A stretch of 64,000 nucleotides of DNA from Rhyacophila brunnea (Eukaryota; Arthropoda; Insecta; Trichoptera; Rhyacophilidae), in contig JAGYXB010000615.1 in NCBI GenBank assembly GCA_022495005.1, positions 496,001 to 560,000 on the forward strand, in the 5' to 3' direction. A program made the position numbers and the translations under genes. This document shows, piece by piece, positions 47,641-60,199 of this stretch. The notes under the pieces are model-generated. The model searched no databases and was not told the origin of the DNA. It saw only the letters and a list, made by a program, of their open reading frames with translations. How positions within the stretch are numbered: position 1 is the stretch's first letter; every line of letters starts with the position of its first letter.

Positions 47641-48026
47641 GGGGGAGAGGCATGCCAGCATAGAACCTAGCGGAAAAATACGAAGCTTGCAATTTGAGAT
47701 TTTTTTTGATAATTTACAATTTCAACTGTATTAATTAATAAATATGTATCTGAAAACATTAAAAAGATTTTTTTTATACAAAGATAAACTTACAATTGTA
47801 AAAAAATGTAATAAAATGTGAATTGTTCCAGGGTCATATCTTATTATTACATTATAGGTATATTATGGTCATATTTATTATTAAAATTTAGTTTAAGTAT
47901 TCAATTTTTGACCGTTTAGAATTTATTATTAATTAATACAGTTGAAATTTTAAATTATCAAAAAAAATCTCAAATTGCAAGCATCGTATTTTTCCGCTAG
48001 GTTCTCTGCTGGCATGCCTTTCCCCC
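47641..48026. mobile_element. piggyBac-like MITE with long arms and TTAA duplication
   Basis: Flanked by TTAA at 47637-47640 and 48027-48030. Terminal arms of about 97 bp are nearly identical (GGGGGAGAGGCATGCCAGC versus GGGGGAAAGGCATGCCAGC, then AACCTAGCGGAAAAATACGA in both). The internal part is AT-rich and non-coding. High arm similarity implies a recent origin. Confidence 0.92.
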
Positions 48027-48027
48027 T

Positions 48028-49175
48028 TAAAACAATATATTATATACGGCTAATTTTAATTAATTATAGACCTATCTACGAGCATTAAAATTAATCTTCG
48101 TTAGCTTTTGTTAATTAGATAATGCATCTTTCTATATAGGTAGTTTACATAATTATATTAAACATAATACTACAAGACATCGTTATTTGAGAAACCTACT
48201 ATGGATTAACAATGGTGAATTATTATTCATTTAATTGTGACAAAGTACCTAGGTGTCAACAACAGCTGTCAACATTCCGGCGGCCATGATGCTTCGAGCG
48301 CAGCGCTCCCACGCACAGCTTCCTGTCAAACTATTTCCGACTCAGACATGTCACTTCCGCTCATTTCCGCTTCCTGCCGTTCGATAGAAGCGGGAATCTA
48401 TTCTGCATACGTTTTCAGTACAGAGAAAATTTGGTATTGAATGCTGGCGCATTTTTCAGGGTTTTATTTCTAATCTTGAACCCATATAAGGATATAATTT
48501 ACAATTATTAGTGTTACGTTATCTAACATAATATCTGAGCAAGTAAGTAGGTATTGCTTATTTCTGGAAGTTATTTCTAAATTATATGATAATAGATTGA
48601 ATTGCTTTCTTATCTTGACACCATACGCCAATGGTGTAACATTACGATAATTCTAGTAAACGGTTTATTAACTTATGGGTGTAAACAAGTATTGTATCAT
48701 ATTTAGGTAGCGGATATTTAGTTTCTTTGTAATCGAATATAATATTAGAGATGGGCTAGTATTTATTCATATTATATTAATACGGATTTATTTGCAGATT
48801 TATACTTGAAGGGACCCTAGGCTACTCAGGGTTTTACTCGATTAGTACCATGTCTTGCTTTCTTTTTTATTTCTTCCGGTACCTATTATATATTTTTGCA
48901 ATTGATTTCAATAATTTCATTTAAAGTCGCGTTATCTACTTTGGTCGAGATTTTCTTTTTTCTTCTTGGAAAACATGTCACTACCTCAGAGCCCTAATGA
49001 ACCACAACTGGAATGGAAAATGTCCGCGAATTGTATTTAACAGTAAACTCAGAACTATATATAATATGGCACCTGGAAAATGTTGGAAATCTTCGAAACT
49101 GGAAGGAAAATTGATTTGGTAAAGAAAAACTGCTAGGACGAAAAACAAAGTTTGATAGGTGAAGCGAATGCGTAT
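48028..49175. other. AT-rich intergenic stretch
   Basis: No gene or clear mobile element recognised. A G+C-richer patch at 48260-48400 has an open frame without recognisable similarity. Confidence 0.5.
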
Positions 49176-49721
49176 CAGTGTTACCAACTGTCGTGGACAA
49201 AAACATGCCAGACGGGGTACGAAAACAAGCTATTTAGCAGGAAAAAACGCTAGATTTTGTGAAAATAAAATTACTATAGCTTTTTTGCCTATCGATTTCC
49301 CAGAAACTCATTTTCCCAGAAACTCATTTCAAAATTGACAAAAAATAATTAATTAACCTAACAACCTACGATAAGTAATAATTAGGTAATATCAGAGTGG
49401 AATCTCCAATAACCGTCAATGCGATTCCACATGCATAAGCACACATTAAATTATAATATCTGATACCATTATGTCACTATAACGCCAAGAGTGCTCATAT
49501 TGTTTCATCGTGTTGTTTTATTTCTCAAGTACCGACCTACTTTCATTAAATTAATATCTGAATAAATAAACTAAATATCCGGCTTATTCTCAGCACATTT
49601 AAAGCTCATGAAGGAATAACAAACGCTAATAAAAACGCCATAAGCTAGATGCGTTTTTTGCAAGCTAGATGCCTACCGAAAATGCTAGATCTTGCAAGTA
49701 AACGCTAAGTTGGCAACGCTG
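49176..49721. mobile_element. Outer hAT-like element (CAGTGTTACCAACT type)
   Basis: Left end CAGTGTTACCAACTGTCG, right end AAGTTGGCAACGCTG. The flanks ATGCGTAT (49168-49175) and GTGCGTAT (reconstructed from 50100-50107) form an 8-bp duplication with one mismatch. A second hAT element inserted five bases beyond its right end. A related fragment lies at 60480-60667 in reverse. Confidence 0.8.
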
Positions 49722-49726
49722 GTGCG

Positions 49727-50096
49727 CAGTGACGTCCCTAGGTAAAATGCCGCCCCTAGGCAGCGCCAAAATGCCCCCATATTTTTTTTACAATATTTTT
49801 ATCATCCTTTCATGACTTCAATATCTAAGAAATGAGTTGTATGAATACATTACTAACAAGATGTGTACCACTAAATGCCATCCCTGCTTATGGTCCTATT
49901 ACAACTTTTATATTAATTAATACATTTTGTTTCCAACCAGTGAGATGAACTTTTTAATGGAAAGATATTTCCGTTATTACTTAGTTTAGATAGCTATTTC
50001 TATATATACCTAATGATTCGCATCGATTTGCCGCCCTTCGGGTAACTGCCGCCCCCAAGCGACGCTCAATCTGCCTACCCCCACGGGACGGCACTG
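49727..50096. mobile_element. Inner hAT MITE nested at the edge of the outer hAT
   Basis: Ends CAGTGACGTCCC and GGGACGGCACTG. Flanked by identical CTGGTGCG at 49719-49726 and 50097-50104. That 8-mer consists of the last three bases of the outer element plus five bases of the outer element's own target duplication, which fixes the order of insertion. Non-coding, 370 bp. Confidence 0.88.
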
Positions 50097-50107
50097 CTGG
50101 TGCGTAT

Positions 50108-52049
50108 ACTCTCTTTGGATGGAATGACCTTAGTCAGAAGTGGGGAACTTTTACATATACTAATGTCGTATTCAGTATTGGGTTAGGTAGGTATTAAGTT
50201 TTTACTCTTGAAACGAGTTCAAAATAATAACTAGTGTAATACTAGGTAATCTGTTGTAGGTACTTGAGAAGGGTCTGATAATTCGATTAATATTAAACGA
50301 TTTTTTTCACACATTTCAACGAATATCGAACCGACCGTAAAAATGAAATTGGGGCCAAATTCAAATTCAGTAGTTCGTGCGGGTACATTTTATAACAAAA
50401 TGCTACGAAAAACATGCAGTGTCGTTTTTAGGTTATGAATTGGCTTTTGAGGATAAAGAAACTAGGCGCTTCTGCCTTCAGAGACCCACTCTTCCATCAG
50501 AACTTGCTATGTAGGATGTAGAAGGATACATAAATCATTTAATACACATATTTGAACTATTTTATAATGTATTTGCTTTTTAAATCATTCGCCATCAAAT
50601 TTTCTACCCCTAGTTCTTTCGCGGTAGAAAATAAACTATAGCCATTTCTATACGAGTCTTATTTACAATTCCATAAACAATCATATTTTTTAAATAGTTA
50701 AAAAATCGTCACTGTATGATTGGTTTGTCGAATAGACCAAATGTAAAATGTTCAGTAGATAAAAAAACAAATTACATTTTCCTATATTTAAATACATGGA
50801 GGTATTTAAATTGTTGTTTTTACAGCATATGAATGCTGTTTTCATTACAAAGCAATTTAAAGAAAATGATGCTTCTGGTCCATTTAGATACAAATCTGCA
50901 TTAAAAGGTCGATTTCGACAAAAAACGGATATTCGACAAACTAATCATATAGCGACGAAATGTTAAGTAACACTCTTTCAAATTATCATTGAATGGTTTT
51001 CAACTCGACTATTAGTGAACTTGATCGATAAAGTTAGACTGGGGCAAATTTTTGTTGATCAACAAAAACATTATTTACTGAGCCACTTTCGTTCGATTTT
51101 AGTTGATAAATAAAAATTGAATCGTGGGAACTCACCATTTTTCCACGCAAATTGTGAATTGATATTTTTTTGCACAACTCTAAAAATGCAAGTGTGCAGT
51201 CCATTAGTCAGCGATTATTTTTTTTAAAGAGGAAAATATTCCCACAGGAGACTGGTCAGTCAATCAGTACCAAACTAAACTAGACAGTTGAAAGACGTTT
51301 AAAATAAAAACATTGAATAGTGTTTTATTAATTCTGATTTAGAAAACGTTGTAAGGACATATATATAATGTCTAATGCATATATTTATTGACAGTGAAAT
51401 AAGTGCGTGTTTTAAATTGAAGTCTACTTAAGATTGTAAGTATAATTAAATAGTTTTAATTATTAATTCAATTCTATGTTTTGTATCTGGCACGTGGTTA
51501 ATCACGTGTAATTGATTGGTAATCCGGTATTGTCCAGTGTCGAAGGGTGGAGGTAGACAAGACTATACCAGTCAAACGTATTTGTTTTCATTGAACTAAG
51601 ATTATAATGTGTAGATAGCGTTTGTTAGATTTAAAAATTCCTAATCTTAGCCATAGTAGATAATAGTCAAAAATTATTCATTTATCTACAAAATATTAAA
51701 ATTATGCCAATAAATCATACAACATTTTGGATATTTTATAGATAGAAGAATATTGTTTATAGATTATGGTTTGGTTTAGGCATGGCTTAATGAATTAACA
51801 AAAAAACTAAGTATAATATGCATTCTTAAGTAAGTATGTATAAGTATGAATGAAAAAATGTACACTATTTTGTCGGATCGCTGATAATATACCAAAACTA
51901 TTATGATTTAGTTTAGGCAGGGTTTAATTGACTTTTAAAAACTAACCAACACCACAAACAAACACGTATGACTGACATAATATGTGCACTATTTATGTCG
52001 GATATTAACAGCCTACCTCCACCCTTCGCGACTGGTAACGCCATAATAC
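50108..52049. other. AT-rich intergenic stretch
   Basis: Nothing recognised. Confidence 0.5.
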
Positions 52050-52490
52050 GTATAAATAATTACAAGATAAAAATACTTTTTATATACAACGTTTTTAAAT
52101 TTTCTGTTGAATCATATAAACTTGACTTGACTAGCTTAAACGATCAAAAAAATGTACTTGATAGAAATAATACTGAAATATCATTTTGTTATGTCATATA
52201 GATTTCCATAGTAACGCACGTATATATTAATAATTTAGTTGCTATAATGGTGTCGAAATAACTTTTCATACAAAACGGAATTAACTGAAAATGAATTCAA
52301 TTCTACTTAAAGATGGCTAAAAGTATTTAAAAAATGCATTGGCATCGTGTTCTGATATATTCTAAAAGTTTTAAATGTCTAGCTAGTCGGGAAGTTAGTT
52401 AAACATCGATTGCAAGATTTGTACCGGACAAAGAACCATCGGACAAATAAGAATACGAGCTAAGAAAAACGTTATAATAATAAAATATAC
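52050..52490 (+). repeat. Tigger-family internal fragment, copy 2
   Basis: Homologous to 13669-14215 and to the interior of 58297-59287 (TTAAATTTTCTGTTGAATC, GAATTCAATTCTACTTAAAG, CTAGTCGGGAAGTTAGTTAA). No terminal repeats recognised. Confidence 0.65.
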
Positions 52491-53088
52491 CGGTATTGTG
52501 ATAGAAATAATGAAAATGTATATGAAATTCTATTTCCAACCCTTTGAATATGAATGCATCAAATTTAATTTAGACGAACAATAAAATTATTAATCAAAAA
52601 TATTTTTTCAAGGTGTAACCAATTGAATTTGGAACGTATTTTAAAAAATGTGTATGGGACCTTACCAAACCTTGTTAATTAATGTAGTTAGGTATGTGTA
52701 TAAAATATCTGTAAGTATTTGGAATATTTTTTAATGCCTGACCCACATTTTTCTTTACCATAATTTTGATTAATAGCCACGTTCCTTTGTTTCCAAATGC
52801 ATGTTGCAACGTCGCTAACAAAAAAGCGAAATGTTATGTCATTCAATTCAAAGAAATTAAATCACCTTTTGATATATGAGCTGATTAAAACATAATATAC
52901 ATAATCAATCATACATAGGAATGTGATCAGAATTTTATTATAAGATATAAGTATATGTGGTAATATTTTAATACATTGTGCCAGAAAGTTGCAATGAAAG
53001 GGTCGCCATTTTAAATAAAAACTGTTAAAATTTTTTGGTCATTTCTTTTATTCAACGTATAATTCACAAGATTTTTAGAATGTAACAT

Positions 53089-53505
53089 TCCATATATTGA
53101 ACATACATAATATGTATTATATTATATTCTCAAAATCTTGAATAAAAGAAATGGTTTATTAAAAATTGTTAGCAAGTTCAAGTAGACGTTATAACTAAAA
53201 TATTTGGCGAGAGCCGGGCGTCGGTTAGTAATTAAGGTAATTAACACTCCTTTTTTAATACACAAAAACCGATAGTCAATAATAGCGCAATCTGATAAGC
53301 ATTTCATGTATGACCTACTAGTTTATATTGTCGTAATTAGATAGGAGGCTCGTAGCATAATTGGTTAATGCAGAGTTGGCGCGATACCAGTGGTTATACG
53401 GGTTCAAATCACGTCGAGCATCATATTTTTTTTTCAAATATGATTTTTTCTAGTAGGTATATAATATATTAGGTGTTTTAAAGTTATGTATGTTCAATAT
53501 ATGTA
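53089..53505. mobile_element. Element with inverted ends carrying a tRNA-like sequence
   Basis: ATATATTGAACATACATAA at the left pairs exactly with TTATGTATGTTCAATATAT at the right. The right part, including the tRNA-like core, matches the reverse complement of about 60210-60400. The element therefore moves a tRNA-like unit inside inverted repeats. Confidence 0.6.
53341..53422 (+). repeat. tRNA-like sequence (probably a pseudogene)
   Basis: Acceptor arms AGGCTCG/CGAGCAT pair with one mismatch. The D-arm (GCAT...ATGC) and a T-loop GGGTTCAAATC are present. The anticodon arm GTTGG-CGCGATA-CCAGT pairs weakly and lacks the invariant U33, so a working tRNA is unlikely. Confidence 0.5.
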
Positions 53506-53856
53506 TAATCAATGAAGGCCATTTTTTCAATCGTTTCTTCATTACTGAGGATCGTGGTCTTCATGAGCAATGGTTTGAGTTACCCCATCCACACCCGCCA
53601 TGTATAAATATGCAGTCGCGGTTTGTGTCTTCATGAGCATACGTTTCTTCCCCAGTAATCCCTACGGTCCCGTGACTGAGCGGATTGCTGACACAAATGA
53701 AGATTTGAATTCATTCTTGATTTGATCGGTCCAGATGCGAAAGCCCTACTTCTTCATTCCAATCATGACCAGTCTCTCCAAGATGGGAGTTTTGGCGACA
53801 TTCATAAATCACAACATAATAAATTATATACCAAGACACCAAAAAAATTTTTTTTG

Positions 53857-54087
53857 ACCATGTCCGATCCTAATGAGATCATATTATATGGGCCTCCACA
53901 GACTAGAGGTTTTGTGTAAGCAGATTATGTTTTTATGAGAAATGGATGTTAGCCACTTGCTCAACCAATTAGATCCATATGCTGACTCATACACAAATTG
54001 AAAAACAATATGTGTACTTGCCAGACCATTCGAACCTGTGACCCACGACGTTATAGGTCGACGCTTAAGCCGCGCGACCATTGTGGG
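53857..54087 (-). repeat. tRNA-derived SINE, minus-strand copy
   Basis: The reverse complement begins with a degraded tRNA-like head (GCGCGGCTTAAGC) and B-box region, then continues with the same body as 34971-35186, ending CATGTCCGATCC at the + strand left edge. The most complete copy in the window. Confidence 0.8.
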
Positions 54088-54419
54088 TAACATCATATCA
54101 TTATTGGGACCATCACATATTATTTTTTTCTGTATTATATTCATATCGATCCTCTGTGATTGATCGATCCTATTGGTTGACCTAAATAAATATTTAAAAA
54201 AAAATTCTAAAATAGACAACAGTTTCACTTGCAAGCTCCTGCATCCTTCTTCTGAAGGTCTTCTGGGTCATTCGAAAAGACAACGATGTCATTAGGTAGG
54301 CCGCAGATGATTAAATCGGTAAAGCATATTATTTGACGGAATCCGATAGATGTAGCCACCATATATATATTTTTTATGATAGGTAGCTATGTTGTTGAAG
54401 TGTTTCTAAATGTTATAAT

Positions 54420-55264
54420 TAGGGCCCGGATTTATATGGTAGTGCATGTTTTGTTAGGGTGTGTATGCACAGCTATGAGAGTTGCACAGAAATATGTTAT
54501 GAAAGACACAGAATCCAAAAATAAAATTTTATTGTGCATATAAATGTATATTTGAGATGTTAGAGCATATTTGAGACATTAGTGTATATTTTATAAATAA
54601 ATGCATATTTTAGAGTTTTTGAATTTATAATTTTGGTTTTTTTAAATTATTTTATCGAAATATAACTAACTTAGGAAGGTAGAAAATTTAGATGCTCTTG
54701 CATTTTAATGCCATCTCCGAGCTGTGGATTTATCAGAAAAAGTGAAGTCAACTCGGGCACTTTTATTTAAAGTTTGCCCAATCACCTCGTTGAGAGGTCA
54801 TTTTCCGCATATAAGCAAAATATTTACAGATACCTATGCGGAAAAATTTAATGCTAGATCATAATACTGAAAAAAATATTGTATTTTTTTTCGGGCAAAA
54901 ATAGAAAATGGTATTTAGGAATAGTTACATAAGTGTGTCGCTTTTGTTTTTAAGTTATGGTTGGTTTACATTGCATTTACTATTCAATTATTTGTACTTA
55001 TGAAAAAACTATTTTTAAAATTGTAATTGATTAACTTGACATTGTTTGTGTTTTTTTTGTTCTGCTATTTTGAAAAATTATTAACTAGTTATTCGATTTT
55101 TTGCCAGTAATATTGGGTAAAGTGGGTATTTACAATTTTTTCCCACAAAAAATGCCAATTTTTAACTGCATATTTCTACGGTTTTAGTGCATATTTTATT
55201 GATTTTAAGCGCATAGGTGCATGCATATAATCATGTTTTTTGTTGCATATAAATCCGCTCTATA
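54420..55264. mobile_element. hAT-like element with 8-bp duplication
   Basis: TAGGGCCCGGATTTATATG at the left against CATATAAATCCGCTCTA at the right. GTTATAAT occurs at 54412-54419 and 55265-55272. Subterminal TGCATATTT/AAATATGCA motifs recur. The interior has no preserved transposase frame. Confidence 0.8.
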
Positions 55265-55429
55265 GTTATAATTTAGGTAAGTATAACAAAAATATTTAAA
55301 CGTGATAAACATTTTTTAAATATTGACAGTTTAAACTGGTTAATCGGTTGTTATCCGTAAAAATACCGCCAACCGTGTAGTATTTCCCCCTGGTTAATTG
55401 GAAACACTAGTCGCAGGTTACTAGGCTAC

Positions 55430-55490
55430 TAAAAAGTTGGTCGTGAGTCACTACTCGTGACACGAAAAGGTTGGGAACCAATGCAAGGTT
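55430..55490. mobile_element. hAT element right terminus
   Basis: GTCACTACTCGTGACACG followed by AAAAGGTTGGGAACCAATG is a hAT right-end pattern. No partner nearby. Confidence 0.45.
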
Positions 55491-55666
55491 GCTTGTTTAT
55501 ATATTTACTATTTATATTGTTTTTATTTAATTTTTACTATGATATGACTCCATTGCGTGATTTCCAGGTTGTTCTATGTCACTTTCAGTAAAAGTCTCAG
55601 GAGAGCAATTTAAACGTTCACATTGAAATAATTGCACAACCAATATATTATATAATATATTAAAAA

Positions 55667-56342
55667 CATGTTCAAACACGCGCGTTTACATCATTTTATT
55701 CCCTACTTCAATTATAGTTTGTCAATTTATGGCTACGGCCGTATGTTGTGGCTTAACCACTGGAGAATGCCAAAAGAAATGGCGTATTTCAAAAAAACAC
55801 TACCTTATTCTTAGGTCAATAATTATTATAAAGCAATCATTATTCGTAGGATGTTTATCACACTTGAATGGTCAAAGACATAGCTTATAATTAGTATCTT
55901 TATAATTATCTTGAAATGTGTTAATCTTGCCCATTTTTGAATAATAAAATGCCTAATTCTTGTCAAATTTGGGATCACAGAGATTATCAATATATTTTTT
56001 TAACGTAAATATTTCACTATAATAATGTCGACATAAATTATACTAATGGTTTTATAAATGCGTTTAAAAATTAATAAATTTAAAAAATATTAACGCCACT
56101 GCACATGCATGTACTGAAATATGACTATATTCTAAAACATTAGAGCGAGAGGTTTAAAATAGTACTATTTTATGTAATAAAAATACTTTATGCACTCATT
56201 AAATGTTTAAAATAAATGTAAATGATAATGAGGCTTCAAAATTATATAAATAGATTATCTACAACGTTTAAGGAATGTCCAGGATCATGCTTTTAAAATG
56301 CAATAAAAGCTCCATTTCGACCTACGCCGAGCATGTCCCCCC
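55667..56342 (-). mobile_element. piggyBac-like non-autonomous element, copy B
   Basis: Inverted homologue of 29771-30449 over its whole length, with TTAA at 56343-56346 next to CCCCCC. The other edge is the same ACATGTTCAAAC boundary as in copy A. Confidence 0.7.
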
Positions 56343-56997
56343 TTAAACGGAGTTTTGGAAATAGAACAAAATGGCATTAAAAAGTCATTTTGCTTAAAAA
56401 TGTGATATTGAACAACCTAGAAATCAGGCAACGATTTGTGATTTGTATATTTTAACTGATAAACTTTTTTCGTGTGTGGAATGTTTAATTTAGCTAATTA
56501 ATCTGACAGGTCCTTCTGATAGAAACAGATATTATGACTGTGCACTTGTTATGGTTATTATAAACATGTGATGGCCATAACATCTGTTTCTTTAAGAAGA
56601 GGCGGATTTCGTACCTACATACTGATCGATGAGCCAGATGAAGGAAGATCACCCCATGAGCTTTGGAACCAGCGACGATAACACACCTGCATAATTAATG
56701 AAAACTGAAAATGTAACCTTTGTATATGTTGGCATTTTTTCTCTATCATTTATATTTGCAATATGAAGAGATGTTCTGTTAATTTATTACAAAGGTAGCC
56801 GTCAGCATCATCAAGTGAATATTTCATATAAAGATCCACATAAAAGACACGATTTTTATAAACGTAAGACAAAAGTCATCAAACATAATGATGAAACACG
56901 AATATAATATATGTTACTTTTTGAGAGCTCTAGCCACAGAACAGATAATATATAGAATTCCACTATGAATAACAGTAAATTTTGATGCAGGGTTTTG

Positions 56998-57195
56998 AAT
57001 GTGTGAGTGTCCCACGAAAATTAGCCACGCATTATAGTGTGTGTAATACACCAATATTAAATGAGCGTCAATGCATAGACGTATTCTTGAAACGTGTTTA
57101 AATTTATCCCGTATTATTCCTTACTCGAGATCGGTTGCCTGCTTCTTTTTACTCGTTAGGCATTTCAGTTCCCATTATTTCTGAGTTCCCTGGCT
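56998..57195 (-). repeat. Dispersed repeat R2, copy 2
   Basis: Inverted homologue of 38178-38430. Confidence 0.65.
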
Positions 57196-57398
57196 TTAGC
57201 TTTAGTTAAAAGATACATAATGTAAGTATATGAATGATTAATTATTGGAATATAGCCAAGAAATAAAATGTCTTATAGAATAATCTACTTAGATCAGTAT
57301 TAATTGAATAAATGAAGAAACCAACAAAGATCTGAACATAGATTTAAGTGTGGTAACGATTTTACGTTATCTGCTCGTCAGGCATTCTCAGGCGTCAA

Positions 57399-57620
57399 CT
57401 ACTGCTGATGCTTCACATCCAAACGGCTTGTGATACGCTCGATTAAGACCGAGTATGGTGCGGGCGGATTTGTTTTGAAAGGTCCATGTTTGTATTGTCT
57501 ATTCAGGTCTATTAAGACGGGCTGTCCGATCTGGTCGCCATAAAGGCCAATTATATTGATTTTGAGAAATTTGCGGCGTCTTATTGCGAATTTGAAGAGC
57601 TCTTCACATAGTTTGTGCAT
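57399..57620 (-). pseudogene. Unidentified coding-like fragment, repeated nearby
   Basis: An open frame encodes 73 residues including INIIGLYGDQIGQPVLIDLN and NPPAPYSVLIERITSRL, which has normal-looking amino-acid composition. A decayed duplicate of its 3' part lies at 57827-57950, and a shorter piece at about 59318-59355. I do not recognise the family. It may be a fragment of a multicopy mobile gene or of a host gene captured in repeats. Confidence 0.35.
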
Positions 57621-58296
57621 GTCCGTATTGTTTTAACTTTATATTATATTGTGTACCTATACATATAATTAAATTCATTTATTATATATTGATAATTCTC
57701 CGTGATTTCTGTCCATTGACACTTTTTATTAAATTATGTCAATCAGTAAACTTAGCCAAAACTCAATTAAGACCGTGGCGACCCAAGACTTGGGTATCTG
57801 CTCCTGAGACTTTACCAGACGTAAAAAAAATGCTGATGCTTCACAACAAACGTAAGGCATCGTGATACGATCGATTAAGACCGAATGTGGTACAAGATAG
57901 ACGGGTTGGTTTGGAGGGTTACATGTAAATTGTACGTATTACATTTCAACGTAGCACAATTCGCCAAGAGCTTTCTTATCAGAAAGAGATGGCCGTATAC
58001 TATACGGTCATCTCTATAGCACCGATATTTAAAAAAAATACGCGTTGTTCGTGGAGCATTGGAGACAATAATGTTCCAATTTTGATAGATCCTAACCTAA
58101 CCTAACAAACAATACAGTATATCGGCTATTTCCAATTTTTTTTGCCGCTGGCTTCCTGTAAACCGACAAGAACCGTATTTTATTTTGACAAGAATTTTAT
58201 CTCAGTACTATACGACCCAAAGAGGTTGGACGTTCTTTAATATACGACCATAAATTTCCGATATTCACGATGAAGTGTGATACGGCGAATTGCATA

Positions 58297-59287
58297 CAGT
58301 GGAACCCCGATCTACCGTTCTCACATAAATCGTTTTCCCGCACGGATCGTTCATTTTTGAAAGTCCCGCCAAACACGGATAAGAACAATGTTAAATAATT
58401 CCGCATTAACCGTTCCCCAATTTATCGTTTTCCTCGATCTATCGTCTAAATATTATGGCTCCGTCACAAATATTATCCTGATTGACCGTTTTTGTTGAAT
58501 ATTTTTCATTTCGCTTTTGTAGAATTGTTTATGATACATACAGACCTTTCAGTCTCGTCGCTTTGTTTGCACAGGTCTGTCGGCGGTCAGGGTTGCCTCG
58601 CATCTCGTATCACGAATTTTTACAAGTCGCAACTAAAATGCCACCCATGAAGAAAACTAGAACTCTAGCTGAGAAACTGAAAATAATTCGAAGAAATCCA
58701 GGAGAAAAACGAGTTTTAAAAAAATAATTACAAATAACTTTTTATATAAGTACCACGTTTTTAAATTTTCTGTTCAATCATATAAACTTGACAATTCTAT
58801 GTATTAATAATTTAGGACAAATAAGGTAATTGTCATCAAATCATTTCTTTGCTATTTTGCAACAAACAAACAAATATAGAATACTGAAATGTCACTTTGA
58901 TTTCCATAGTAACGCACGTATATATTAATAATTTAGGACCACCTCCTTTAGCAACCAATAATATTGGATTGGATTACGGATTTCTTCCGAAATAACTTTT
59001 CATACAAAACAGAATTAACTGGAAATGAATTCAATTCTACTTAAAGATGGCTAAAAGTATTAACAGAATGCATTGGCATCGTGTTCTGATATACTTATTC
59101 TACAAGTTTAAAATGTCTAGCTGGTCGGGAAGTTAGTTAAAAATCGATTGCAAGATTTGTACTGGATAAACAACCACCGGACAAACAAGAATACGAGCTA
59201 AGAAAAACGTGGTAAAAAAAAAATATATATCCCGCATTTATCTTTTTTTTAGGGTTCCCTGTAAACGGTAGAATCGGGGTTTCACTG
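58297..59287. mobile_element. Tigger/pogo-type non-autonomous transposon
   Basis: CAGTGGAACCCCGATCTACC at the left pairs with GGTAGAATCGGGGTTTCACTG at the right, with one inserted base and a mismatch. TA flanks both sides (58295-58296 and 59288-59289). This is the pogo/Tigger branch of Tc1-mariner. 991 bp, with only a remnant of transposase inside. Confidence 0.88.
58638..58727 (+). pseudogene. Truncated pogo transposase N-terminus (CENP-B-type HTH)
   Basis: Starts ATG and encodes MPPMKKTRTLAEKLKIIRRN before ending in a stop after 29 residues. The TLAEKLKIIRR pattern is the first helix of the CENP-B N-terminal helix-turn-helix. Its place inside Tigger-type ends fits. The rest of the transposase (DDE domain) is absent. 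Confidence 0.7.
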
Positions 59288-60199
59288 TAGGTACATACAT
59301 ACAAATTTCCCGACACTGGTTTGGAGGGATCTCTGTTTGTGTTGCTTATTCAAAAAATATATATCTGCTATGAAAAACGCTTAGTTGGGAACGCTGTTCG
59401 CAATACCTATTCAATAATAATCAGCTGTTGAATAATAAGACATTGCCAATTTGATCTCATTATTCGTAAGAGGGTTATTACGCAAAACCTTAACTGTATA
59501 TTACTGCTCATTCGCGGTGCGGCAGGTTAGAAAGTTCAGATGGTAATTTGTGCCGGAGCACGTAATAACTTCAAACGGACAGTGCCTGGAGGCCGGGACT
59601 CATAATTCATCAGCTGACTGTACTTCGCGGGCGTGGGGCATCCATTTCGTGATGACGTCGCCATCTTTTTGTGTCTTTTATACAGACAATGGCGGCAATT
59701 TGCTAATAATAAAATTAGAACATTTTGGAAAACCCCAGGCAAATAAATTTTAGAAAAAATCTTGGTAAGGTCAGCGTTGCCCACTTAGCATTTTTTATGC
59801 CTTCAACAGCTGTAAAGGTGCTGAAAATAAGCTAGATACAGACCTACAAACTTATCTGTAGAATGGTCAAAAATTGAACTACGAACTACCATATGACGCC
59901 ATTTTGAAAATTTCATTCGAATGATTTTGTCCAGTTACGAGTCTTGATTGGGTAGTTTTCGACAGTGGGTCCCCCATCCCATTCTTCAGATAAGTTTGTA
60001 GCTCTGTATTCAGTTTATTTATTCAGATATTTAATGACAGGAGGTCGGTAGACTCAGTAGGTACAAATTTATAAGACGGTTTTGTGTAGCTTTTTGTGCT
60101 CAAAAAATAATAGTTTAAACTAAAAGATTATATACAATAAAATTTAATTAAAATAACTGGTATTACCTAATTATTACTTATCATAGGTTGCTAGATTAA

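Noticed and set aside
53341..53422. Functional tRNA gene
   Set aside because: A and B boxes are present, but the anticodon loop lacks U33 and the stems are weak; it sits in a repeated element.
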